A stretch of 11,951 nucleotides of DNA, taken from an uncultured Ectothiorhodospiraceae bacterium. Its GTDB lineage: Bacteria > Pseudomonadota > Gammaproteobacteria > UBA6429 > Thiohalophilaceae. The notes under the pieces are model-generated. The model was not told the DNA's origin. It saw only the letters and a list, made by a program, of their open reading frames with translations, and ran no database searches. The position numbers and the translations under genes were made by a program. The DNA lies in the NCBI GenBank assembly GCA_947259425.1, contig CAMYMO010000258.1, positions 1 to 11,951 of the forward strand. The letters run 5' to 3'. Numbering within the stretch: position 1 is the first letter of the stretch; each line of letters opens with the position of its first letter. Positions 1 to 6,517 of the stretch are shown in pieces.

Positions 1-1
1 A

Positions 2-58
2 TCCCCTAAAAAAGCTGGTCAAAAACAACAGGCTGGTTTAGCTGTGCCATTCAAATAA
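2..58 (+). CDS. Possible C-terminal end of an upstream gene (partial)
   Basis: The frame from base 2 is open to a TAA at 56-58 and would encode a basic, Gln/Ala-rich tail, SPKKAGQKQQAGLAVPFK. The start lies outside the window. Nineteen open codons are easily found by chance, so this is weak; the only support is that the composition looks like a flexible protein tail and that structured non-coding DNA begins right after the stop. I do not recognise the family. Confidence 0.35.
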   Translation, partial: SPKKAGQKQQAGLAVPFK

Positions 59-110
59 ACATCCCCTCATCCAAACTTCGGCTTTAGCTTCCTGCGTCGC
101 GCTACCTCGT

Positions 111-138
111 GCATGACCGTCATGGATGGCGGAAATGC
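111..138. repeat. Inverted repeat / hairpin 1
   Basis: The arms are GCAT (111-114) with ATGC (135-138), then a symmetric 2x2 internal loop (GA opposite AA), then CCGTCAT (117-123) with ATGGCGG (126-132), which pair with a single T-G wobble. The innermost A-T pairs probably open to leave a small apical loop. There is no U-tract after it, so it does not look like a rho-independent terminator. Confidence 0.6.
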
Positions 139-140
139 AA

Positions 141-163
141 AAGGATTGTCTGGAACAATCCTT
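141..163. repeat. Inverted repeat / hairpin 2
   Basis: A perfect 9-bp stem, AAGGATTGT (141-149) and ACAATCCTT (155-163), encloses the 5-nt loop CTGGA. An alternative outer pairing of GCAA (137-140) with TTGC (162-165) would leave AA bulged and compete with the base of hairpin 1. No T-run follows on either strand. Confidence 0.65.
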
Positions 164-172
164 GCCAATGCA

Positions 173-197
173 CTCGTCTCGTCTCGTCTCGTCTCGT
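173..197 (+). repeat. (CTCGT)5 pentanucleotide tandem array
   Basis: Five perfect head-to-tail copies of CTCGT, with no interruption, lie just after hairpin 2. They are intergenic, about 65 bp past the 3' end of the small minus-strand gene at 263-496. Perfect short arrays can slip during replication, so copy number may vary between strains. No promoter is clearly placed next to it, so any regulatory effect is unproven. Confidence 0.8.
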
Positions 198-262
198 TGA
201 GGGCGAAGGCGTTTCTGTCGAGAATATTAGTGGGGATCCGTCAGTCTCTGCTAGCAATTAGT

Positions 263-496
263 TTATTTATTTTTAACCCACCTTAACAAACTATGTTTCC
301 AGTTATGACTAGGGCTGACTTTGTTGGTATTGATATTTCGGCCCAGCTCATTTTCATACCAACCTTGATGGTGCTGATGTGGCTCCACTTCGTAGCCCCA
401 CCAGCGACCATCCGCATCCTGTGCAAGCCAATGGACCCAGGCCGGTAAATCCAGAGTTTGTAAATCCATGCGTTCGTCGTGGTCTTTAGGCTTCAT
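263..496 (-). CDS. Small Trp-rich conserved-type hypothetical protein (77 aa)
   Basis: This is a 77-residue soluble, highly charged protein with no membrane segment or signal peptide. Its core (residues about 10-50) is rich in Trp, His and acidic residues, including WVHWLAQDADGRWWGYEVEP followed by QHHQGWYENE. The pattern of clustered aromatics with short charged turns looks like a small beta-rich fold and is unlike a random frame. I believe similar short proteins occur in other gammaproteobacteria, but I cannot give the gene a function. The ATG at 494-496 has no good Shine-Dalgarno sequence upstream. It diverges from bolA across 120 bp, so the two may share a control region containing the palindrome at 554-568. 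Confidence 0.7.
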   Translation of the reverse strand: MKPKDHDERMDLQTLDLPAWVHWLAQDADGRWWGYEVEPHQHHQGWYENELGRNINTNKVSPSHNWKHSLLRWVKNK

Positions 497-539
497 TTAC
501 GATGGGTTGAATATGTTAAAATGCGATCCTATCTAATTC

Positions 540-548
540 TGATATAAT
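540..548 (+). promoter_or_regulatory. Extended -10 promoter element upstream of bolA
   Basis: TGATATAAT combines a perfect TATAAT (543-548) with the upstream TG of an extended -10 element. No good -35 hexamer is seen 16-18 bp upstream, which is common for extended -10 promoters. Transcription would begin near 554-556, at the edge of the palindrome at 554-568, leaving a leader of roughly 60 nt before bolA. Confidence 0.5.
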
Positions 549-553
549 TCCCT

Positions 554-568
554 ACCGATTTTATCGGT
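554..568. promoter_or_regulatory. Palindrome ACCGAT-TTT-ATCGGT, candidate operator
   Basis: Perfect 6-bp arms are separated by 3 bp. The site lies between the divergent bolA and 77-aa genes, just downstream of the extended -10 box and about 48 bp before the bolA ATG. Its position at the predicted start of transcription suits a repressor site or a small 5' leader hairpin. I do not match it to a known regulator consensus. Confidence 0.4.
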
Positions 569-616
569 GTTAACAATCCAGATATTTCGAACACGTATAG
601 AAAAGTTGAGGCAAAT

Positions 617-931
617 ATGACAATCCAGGCGGACATCGAACAAAAGTTAGCGAACGGCATTCAAGCCAAGCATCTGGAAGTGGTTAATGAGAGCGGAAAT
701 CACAATGTCCCACCCGGTTCAGAATCTCATTTTAAAGTCGTGATAGTTTCTGAAGATTTCGCCGACAAAAAATTACTGCAGCGTCACCGCATGATCAATC
801 AAGTTCTGGCAGAAGAGTTACAAGGTAAAATTCATGCGCTGGCCCTGCATACGTATACTGAAGCCGAATGGCAAGAACAAAGTGGTAATGCGCCGATGTC
901 ACCTCCCTGCCTTGGGGGTTCGGCAAAATAG
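617..931 (+). CDS. bolA: BolA family protein
   Basis: BolA proteins are small cytosolic proteins that work with monothiol glutaredoxins in iron-sulfur and redox physiology; E. coli BolA also acts as a stress-related transcription regulator. The 104 residues match E. coli BolA (105 aa) throughout: LEVVNESGNHNVPPGSESHF (residues 20-39), RHRMI near 56-60, HALALHTYT (73-81) and the SPPC tail (95-98). The tail and the HNVP motif mark it as BolA proper rather than the shorter IbaG/YrbA paralogue. The conserved His78 in LALHTYT is present. The start has GAGG at 608-611, 5 nt upstream. It stands alone between a divergent small gene and a convergent unknown gene, with only 16 bp to the latter's stop codon. 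Confidence 0.95.
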   Translation: MTIQADIEQKLANGIQAKHLEVVNESGNHNVPPGSESHFKVVIVSEDFADKKLLQRHRMINQVLAEELQGKIHALALHTYTEAEWQEQSGNAPMSPPCLGGSAK

Positions 932-947
932 CTTATGTTTTGCTGAT

Positions 948-1625
948 TTAAGCGGATTCTTTCAACGCAAGCATTTGTTCCAGGCGTGCCTCACATTGAC
1001 TAGTATGTTTTACATCATTTGATAAATGCTCGATGAACTCTTTGGCTAAATCAATTAAATGTTGCTGTTGATCAGGATCAAACAGCTCCAGCACCTGGGG
1101 TAACGCCTCTTTTGATTCTGATAGGATGCTGGGGATCATCTCTGATTGGTGGATGATTTCATCGCCTCGTAATAGATCTGAAACTAACGGTGTCTTGAGT
1201 AAAGCAAAAAATACTTCACGTGCAGTATGTTCATCTTCAATTTTTTTCAATGCGGTCGGATCTTGACCGGCACCTTTGCGGATGCCGGCCATACAGACAG
1301 AAATAAGTTTCTGTAATGCCTCTTGATGTTGGCCAAGATCACCGGCCAGACTGGTCGATTGCACATAGAGACGTTCGAGCTTTTCTTTTAATTCGAGCAG
1401 CACGTCGCTTTCTACTGATTCCGAAAGCTCGACGGCAGATTGGACTGTTTCCTGAAAGGCCTCGAGGAAGGCCCGCAAGTCTTGTTGGTCCTTTTCCCGG
1501 GCTTGTTCGACTTCTTCACTAAACAAATGTTGATCCGGGTCAGGAAACAATGGATTATTGTATTTTCGTTGTAGATGCCTTTCATAGGCGCCCGCTAGTG
1601 CACTAAACTTAATAGATGGTGTCAT
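948..1625 (-). CDS. Unrecognised helical / coiled-coil protein (225 aa)
   Basis: I do not recognise the family. From the ATG at 1623-1625 the product is 225 residues, acidic and rich in Glu, Leu, Gln and Ala. It has long stretches of predicted helix and heptad-like spacing in roughly residues 35-105, and again near the C-terminus (LIDLAKEFIEHLSND). There is no signal peptide, membrane segment or cysteine cluster, so it is probably cytosolic. The frame extends to a TTG near 1688, inside ppk, but that adds a segment overlapping ppk and is unlikely. No clear Shine-Dalgarno sequence precedes the ATG. It is divergent from ppk with 39 bp between start codons, so the two promoters must overlap, which hints at coordinated control or a role near polyphosphate metabolism. 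That is inference only. Confidence 0.75.
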   Translation of the reverse strand: MTPSIKFSALAGAYERHLQRKYNNPLFPDPDQHLFSEEVEQAREKDQQDLRAFLEAFQETVQSAVELSESVESDVLLELKEKLERLYVQSTSLAGDLGQHQEALQKLISVCMAGIRKGAGQDPTALKKIEDEHTAREVFFALLKTPLVSDLLRGDEIIHQSEMIPSILSESKEALPQVLELFDPDQQQHLIDLAKEFIEHLSNDVKHTSQCEARLEQMLALKESA

Positions 1626-1636
1626 AAATATTACAT
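1619..1636 (+). promoter_or_regulatory. Candidate Pho box (PhoB site) upstream of ppk
   Basis: GTGTCATAAATATTACAT agrees with the consensus CTGTCATAAATCTGTCAT at 14 of 18 positions, with two 7-bp half-sites 11 bp apart. A weak -10 (TAATTT, 1647-1652) sits about 10 bp downstream, as in known Pho promoters. Several bacteria place ppk under PhoB. Two cautions apply: the site includes the start codon of the divergent gene, which supplies five of the matching bases, and the implied ppk leader would be very short. Confidence 0.35.
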
Positions 1637-1664
1637 ACTTTACTGTTAATTTTGAGAGTCCAAA

Positions 1665-3737
1665 ATGGATATGGTTAACCTGAAACAACCGGAATTATAC
1701 ATCAATCGCGAGCTTAGCTTGATCGAATTTAGTCAACGGGTGCTCGATCTGGCTGAAGATGAGACGATTCCACTCCTCGAACGACTGCAATATCTATGCA
1801 TTTCTTCGACGAATCTGGATGAGTTTTTTGAGATTCGGGTTTCTGGATTGATTCAAATGGTTGAACTGGGTTCAGTGCAGGTGGGGCCCGACAACATTGC
1901 ACCAAGCGAAGTGCTTGCCTTAATTAGTGAACGAGCGCACCAGTTAGTCAAAGATCAATACCGAGTGTTAAATGACGTGATTCTGCCTCTCATCGAGTCA
2001 GAAGGGATTAACACAATTAAACGTGATGAATGGACGCCAGAACAAGAAGCCTGGTTGAGTGACTATTTTGACCGTGAATTGAGTCCTGTGCTCAGTCCAT
2101 TAGGTTTAGATCCATCTCATCCGTTTCCACGGATTTTGAATAAGAGTTTAAATTTTATTGTCTCGCTAACGGGAAAAGATGCCTTTGGCCGTAACAGTGG
2201 TCTGGCAATTGTACAGGCCCCGCGGGCCTTGCCTCGCCTGATTCAATTACCTGATAAACTGGATGATACCGGTGCTTACGATTTTGTTTTTCTATCGTCG
2301 GTCATTCATGCCTTTGCCGACCGATTATTTTTTGGTATGAAAGTAAAAGGTTGTTATCAGTTTCGTGTCACTCGTAATAGTGACATGTTTGTCGATGAAG
2401 AAGAGATTGATGATTTATTGCGAGCGGTTGAGGGAGAATTGTTTTCACGCCACTATGGCGATGCGGTTCGTTTAGAAGTTGCCCATAATTGTCCAGATGA
2501 ACTCGTTAATTACTTACAGGCTCGTTTTGAGTTAACCGAACAGGAAATCTATAAAGTCGATGGCCCGGTAAACTTAAATCGTGTTTCGGCGATTGCTGAA
2601 CTGGTGGATCGGCCTGAATTAAAGTTTCCTGGCTTTACGCCGAGCATACCTTCGGGCTTAACCAGCAGTAAAAATATTTTTGATGCGATAAAAAAGAAAG
2701 ACATTTTATTGCATCACCCGTTCGAATCATTCGTACCGGTGATCGAGTTTGTACGCAGTGCCGCCTCAGATCCGGACGTATTGGCGATTAAGCAAACACT
2801 GTATCGGACTGGACCAAAATCAGCTATTGTCGATGGTTTAGTGCATGCGGCTCGCAGCGGAAAAGAAGTTACGGTAGTGATCGAGTTACGCGCAAGATTT
2901 GATGAGGAGGCCAATGTTGCATTGGCAACACGACTGCAAGAAGCCGGTGTGCACGTGGTTTACGGTATTGTTGGCTATAAAACACATGCCAAGATGTTGC
3001 TGGTCATACGACGTGAGAAAAAGAAGCTGGCTCATTATGTTCATCTGGGTACGGGGAATTATCATCCACGTACCGCGCGCTTATATACCGACTACGGTAT
3101 GTTTACCAGTAATCCACAAATTGCCGACGATGTGCACAATGTATTTTTGCAACTGACCAGTATGGGTAAGGTACCCAAATTACACAAACTACTACAATCA
3201 CCTTTTACCTTACAGGATACCTTACTTAATAAAATACAACTTGAAATCAAGAATTCAATGAAAGGTAAACCGGCTAGAATAATATTCAAGGTTAATTCGT
3301 TAATAGACCAAAAAATTATTCAGGCATTATATGAAGCATCAATGGCTGGTGTGACCGTTGATTTAATTATCCGAGGTGTTTGTGGTTTACGTCCTGGTGT
3401 CAATGGGGTCTCAGACAATATTTCAGTTCGCTCGATATTAGGTCGCTTTTTAGAACATACCCGGGTGTATTATTTTGAAAATTCAGGCAAGCCTGAGGTG
3501 TTTGCGGGCAGTGCCGATCTGATGCCGCGAAATTTATATCGACGTGTTGAAGTTGCGTATCCTGTCGAAACCAAAGTGCTTAGAGAAAGAATTATCAATG
3601 ATCTTAATGGTTACCTGCAAGATAACACCCATGCTTGGATCTTACGGGAAGACGGAAGCTATGATCGGTTAACGCCGGGTAAGGATAAACCGTTTTCGAT
3701 GCAACATGAATTATTAAGTGCGTTGACGGAAGAATAA
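1665..3737 (+). CDS. ppk: Polyphosphate kinase 1
   Basis: Ppk1 reversibly transfers the gamma-phosphate of ATP onto polyphosphate and is usually membrane-associated. The 690 residues match the full-length family: an N-terminal domain opening ELYINRELSLIEFSQRVL, the STNLDEFFEIRVSG motif (about residues 47-60), a head domain, and two C-terminal phospholipase-D-like catalytic domains. The key residues correspond to E. coli with a constant offset of six: His441 in YKTHAKMLLV (E. coli His435, the phosphorylated residue), His598 in HTRVYYFEN (His592), and Arg381 and Arg411 (Arg375 and Arg405, metal-linked). The ATG at 1665 has GAGAG at 1654-1658; an in-frame ATG two codons later is possible. It ends 3 bp from the ppx stop codon in convergent orientation. 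Phosphate control is possible through the candidate site at 1619-1636. Confidence 0.97.
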   Translation: MDMVNLKQPELYINRELSLIEFSQRVLDLAEDETIPLLERLQYLCISSTNLDEFFEIRVSGLIQMVELGSVQVGPDNIAPSEVLALISERAHQLVKDQYRVLNDVILPLIESEGINTIKRDEWTPEQEAWLSDYFDRELSPVLSPLGLDPSHPFPRILNKSLNFIVSLTGKDAFGRNSGLAIVQAPRALPRLIQLPDKLDDTGAYDFVFLSSVIHAFADRLFFGMKVKGCYQFRVTRNSDMFVDEEEIDDLLRAVEGELFSRHYGDAVRLEVAHNCPDELVNYLQARFELTEQEIYKVDGPVNLNRVSAIAELVDRPELKFPGFTPSIPSGLTSSKNIFDAIKKKDILLHHPFESFVPVIEFVRSAASDPDVLAIKQTLYRTGPKSAIVDGLVHAARSGKEVTVVIELRARFDEEANVALATRLQEAGVHVVYGIVGYKTHAKMLLVIRREKKKLAHYVHLGTGNYHPRTARLYTDYGMFTSNPQIADDVHNVFLQLTSMGKVPKLHKLLQSPFTLQDTLLNKIQLEIKNSMKGKPARIIFKVNSLIDQKIIQALYEASMAGVTVDLIIRGVCGLRPGVNGVSDNISVRSILGRFLEHTRVYYFENSGKPEVFAGSADLMPRNLYRRVEVAYPVETKVLRERIINDLNGYLQDNTHAWILREDGSYDRLTPGKDKPFSMQHELLSALTEE

Positions 3738-3740
3738 CCA

Positions 3741-5231
3741 TTAACAAACGTGCAATTGGTAATCGATTTTTTCTAAATACTCACTTTCTTGAAGTAAGTC
3801 TGCGTGTGTCAGGCTATGCTGGGCCAACCAATCATCTGCAAACTTAATCGTAATCTTATTGGTATCCACTGAAAGTCTGAATTTTTCCGTTAAATCGGTA
3901 CGACTTCGATTTAACAATGTTGCCAGGCGAAATATGATGCATAATTTTTTCGCTAAGTCATGCCAGTAAGTTGGTAATTCAAGTAATTTATCATACGGAA
4001 ATTTTCGACGATGCGAGAGAATGATTAAAGATAACAACTGTTGTTCCTGTCTGGAAAAACCGGCAATATCCGATTGCTCAATAATATAAGCACCATGTTT
4101 TTGATATCCGTTATGCGCAATATCGAATCCAATCTCATATATTTTAGCGGCCCAATCTAACCATTGAATATGCTCTTTGAGGTCGATATCCCAACTAGCT
4201 GCTAATTGCTCAAGAGAGTAGCTTGCCGTGAGTTGCACTCGTTGGCTTTGCGCCTGATCGACATGATAACGTTCAGCCAATGCATTAATGCTCTTTGAAC
4301 GTACGTCTTCATGATGAATCCGTCCTAACAGGTCGTGGATCAATCCTTCCCGTAATGCGCCGTCTGCAACACGCATATTTTTAATATTCAGGCATTTAAA
4401 GGTTACGTATAAAATAATCAGACCACCGGTAAAAACCGGGGCACGTTCAGGATCCAGCATTTCCAGCTCAACATCATCTATATGTCCGGCTTCGCAAAGA
4501 TGGTCGAGAAGCTGATCGAGACTCTCCGGAGTGATACCATTTTCTGCCCAACCCTGATCGTGAACGATTTTATTAATTGCACGGATTGTGCCTGAGGCAC
4601 CCACCGCATTTTGCCATTGGAAATGATTCAGTCGATTTATATACGGTTCCAGTTCCTGTTCGACCGCAATTTTTGCGTTATTAATTTTCTTTTTTGTAAT
4701 TTTTCCGGACTTGAAAAAGCGTTTGCTCATAGAGACACAACCCATGTATAAACTTTCTAAATATAACGGGTCAAACTGTTCTCCTACAATGAGTTCGGTG
4801 CTGCCACCACCGATATCCATCACCAACCGGCGTTCTTGATCTGCAGCCAGGCTATGGGCGACGCCAAGATAAATAATACGGGCTTCTTCTACACCTGAAA
4901 TAATTTCAATTGAATGGCCGAGACACTTTTCGGCTTTGCTAATAAAATCAATTGCATTTTTTGCGCTACGCAATGTATTGGTTCCAACGATACGAACACT
5001 ACTTGCATGGACATTGCGCAATCGTTGTCCGAATCGTGTCAGGCAATCTAATGCGCGATCCTGTACGTTAGATGAAAGATGTTTCTTGTCGTCTATCCCC
5101 TCTGCGAGTCGAACCATTTCACGCAAGCGGTCGATCACAATAATTTGTTCATGTTGAATTCGACAAACGATCATATGGAAACTATTAGATCCTAAATCGA
5201 CAGCGGCAATGATCTCAGGGTCCTGGTTCAT
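3741..5231 (-). CDS. ppx: Exopolyphosphatase (Ppx/GppA family)
   Basis: Ppx releases orthophosphate from polyphosphate ends; the same fold also hydrolyses pppGpp in GppA. The 496 residues include the N-terminal ASKHA ATPase-fold motifs AAVDLGSNSFHM (residues 9-20), GVEEARIIYLGV (113-124, with the catalytic-type Glu), DIGGGSTELIVG (139-150) and GASGTIRAINKI. These are followed by the C-terminal helical HD-like region (residues about 310-496) typical of long Ppx proteins. The length and tail fit Ppx better than the shorter GppA-only forms, and the ppk neighbour supports that, but the two activities cannot be separated by sequence alone. The ATG lacks a good Shine-Dalgarno sequence. It lies 72 bp downstream of glcF on the same strand, so it may be read through from the glc operon or have its own AT-rich promoter. 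Confidence 0.93.
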   Translation of the reverse strand: MNQDPEIIAAVDLGSNSFHMIVCRIQHEQIIVIDRLREMVRLAEGIDDKKHLSSNVQDRALDCLTRFGQRLRNVHASSVRIVGTNTLRSAKNAIDFISKAEKCLGHSIEIISGVEEARIIYLGVAHSLAADQERRLVMDIGGGSTELIVGEQFDPLYLESLYMGCVSMSKRFFKSGKITKKKINNAKIAVEQELEPYINRLNHFQWQNAVGASGTIRAINKIVHDQGWAENGITPESLDQLLDHLCEAGHIDDVELEMLDPERAPVFTGGLIILYVTFKCLNIKNMRVADGALREGLIHDLLGRIHHEDVRSKSINALAERYHVDQAQSQRVQLTASYSLEQLAASWDIDLKEHIQWLDWAAKIYEIGFDIAHNGYQKHGAYIIEQSDIAGFSRQEQQLLSLIILSHRRKFPYDKLLELPTYWHDLAKKLCIIFRLATLLNRSRTDLTEKFRLSVDTNKITIKFADDWLAQHSLTHADLLQESEYLEKIDYQLHVC

Positions 5232-5303
5232 TTCTAGTATATAATTTTTAGTGTTGATTAATCATTCTAATATAGAAAGGATAGCACATATAAAAAAATG
5301 AAA

Positions 5304-6515
5304 TTAGCTTATGTTATCCGCAATTAATTCGATCCAGTGTTTTACCGGAATTGGGTTACCCTGTTGTAATTGCTGCTGACAACCAATATTTGCAGTCAAA
5401 ATATATTCAGGAGATTGATTCGTCAGGTTGGCTATTTTCTGTTGTTTGAGTTGTTGCGATAATTTCGGTTGTAGAATTGAGTATGTACCTGCAGAACCAC
5501 AACATATATGGCTGTCAGTTACCGGAACTAATTGAAAGCCCAATTGCGAAAGCATTTGTTCAATTTTTGATGCTAATCGCAAACCATGTTGTAAGGTACA
5601 AGGGGCATGGAAAGCTACTTTAGTGTTTCGAGTTTGTTTTAGGTTAACAAAGTCACTTTCAGTAATAAGCTCACTCACATCTTTGACCATGGCGCTGATT
5701 TTTTTAGCTTTAGCGGCGTAGTCCGGGTCGTGCTCAAGATAACTGGCGTATTCTTTCAAGGTGATACCACAACCACTGGCGTTTGAAACAATAGCTTCAT
5801 GACTGTCGTTAATGTATGGCCACCAGGCGTCGATGTTGCGACGAAAAGTTGCCAGGGCCTGTTCATGCTTGTTTAAATGATAAGATAGGGCACCACAACA
5901 TTGGATTTCTTTTAGCGTTGTGATCTCGATACCGATGTGATCTAACACCTTTTCAGTGGCAAGATTGATGTTCGGTTGTAAGGTAGGTTGAACACAACCT
6001 TGCAGTAAAAGTACTTTGCGTGAATGTTTTTTTGATTCAGCAGGCGTGTTATTAGCTTTAGCCTGTTCGAGTCGTAACTTAGCAGGCAGTATTGGATTTA
6101 ATTTACAGGCAAGTGTGTATAAAAGATTAAACCGTGTTGGATTTTTTAATACCCAATGCAATACATTTCTTTTCGTTCGATCAAAAATTGTCCGTTGGGT
6201 ATTATCTTCTGCAACCTTGCGTCCAATATCGAGAAGTTGTGTATACTTTACACCGGAAGGACACGTAATTTCGCAACTTCGGCAAGTTAGGCACCGATCA
6301 AGATGAGTTAAGGTCTTTCTGCTAGGGGCCTCACCCTCAAGCATTTGTTTAATTAAATAGATTCGCCCACGGGGACTATCGAGTTCATCTCCCAGTAGTT
6401 GGTAGGTGGGGCAGGTGGCGGTGCAAAAACCACAATGTACACAGCTTCGTAAGATCTTATCTGCTTTCTGACCTGCATAGGTATTTAGAATTTTTTTGGG
6501 GATCTTGGTTTGCAT
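5304..6515 (-). CDS. glcF: Glycolate dehydrogenase iron-sulfur subunit GlcF
   Basis: GlcF carries electrons from the GlcD/GlcE flavin sites towards the membrane quinone pool. The 403 residues (E. coli protein 407) begin with two ferredoxin-type 4Fe-4S motifs: Cys25-x2-Cys28-x2-Cys31-x3-Cys35-Pro and Cys75-x2-Cys78-x2-Cys81-x3-Cys85-Pro. Two cysteine-rich CCG domains follow, with CCG at 206-208 (QCCGALSYH) and again at about residue 342 (ICCGSAGTY), as in heterodisulfide reductase-like subunits. The start lies 2 nt after the glcE stop codon, with only a weak GAAAG as ribosome site, which suggests translational coupling. It is the last glc gene; no glcG, glcB or permease follows. Confidence 0.95.
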   Translation of the reverse strand: MQTKIPKKILNTYAGQKADKILRSCVHCGFCTATCPTYQLLGDELDSPRGRIYLIKQMLEGEAPSRKTLTHLDRCLTCRSCEITCPSGVKYTQLLDIGRKVAEDNTQRTIFDRTKRNVLHWVLKNPTRFNLLYTLACKLNPILPAKLRLEQAKANNTPAESKKHSRKVLLLQGCVQPTLQPNINLATEKVLDHIGIEITTLKEIQCCGALSYHLNKHEQALATFRRNIDAWWPYINDSHEAIVSNASGCGITLKEYASYLEHDPDYAAKAKKISAMVKDVSELITESDFVNLKQTRNTKVAFHAPCTLQHGLRLASKIEQMLSQLGFQLVPVTDSHICCGSAGTYSILQPKLSQQLKQQKIANLTNQSPEYILTANIGCQQQLQQGNPIPVKHWIELIADNIS

Positions 6516-6517
6516 GT

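Larger units (their letters stand above)
59..262. other. Structured intergenic region, candidate dispersed repeat
   Basis: No convincing gene is present in these 204 bp. The region holds two adjacent hairpins (111-138 and 141-163) and then five tandem CTCGT units (173-197). Closely packed hairpins with a CATGGATGG core are what one expects of a dispersed intergenic repeat or a structured transcript, but copy number cannot be judged from one window. A short open frame from the ATG at 122 runs through both hairpins and is probably not coding. The element could also serve as the 3' processing or termination region of the gene ending near base 58. The boundaries are inferred. Confidence 0.45.

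Noticed and set aside
173..197. Pentamer array considered as a CRISPR
   Set aside because: The units are 5 bp and contiguous, with no spacers and no cas genes.
122..283. Short rightward open frame starting MDGGNAKG through the hairpins
   Set aside because: It runs through two inverted repeats and the pentamer array, has no ribosome site and overlaps the end of the better-supported minus-strand gene.
921..945. CGGCAAAA...TTTTGCTG inverted repeat between bolA and the convergent gene as a terminator
   Set aside because: The stem is AT-rich with a wobble pair and a 9-nt loop, and no separate T-run follows on either strand.
834..1022. Rightward open frame across the end of bolA
   Set aside because: It is an out-of-frame shadow of bolA and the convergent gene, with no ribosome site or recognisable protein.
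1626..1688. Longer start for the 225-aa gene inside ppk
   Set aside because: It would begin with TTG within the ppk coding region and add residues that read as intergenic sequence; the ATG at 1623-1625 is preferred.
5232..5245. TATACT box just upstream of ppx (minus strand)
   Set aside because: It is only a few bases before the ATG, so transcription would begin inside the gene.
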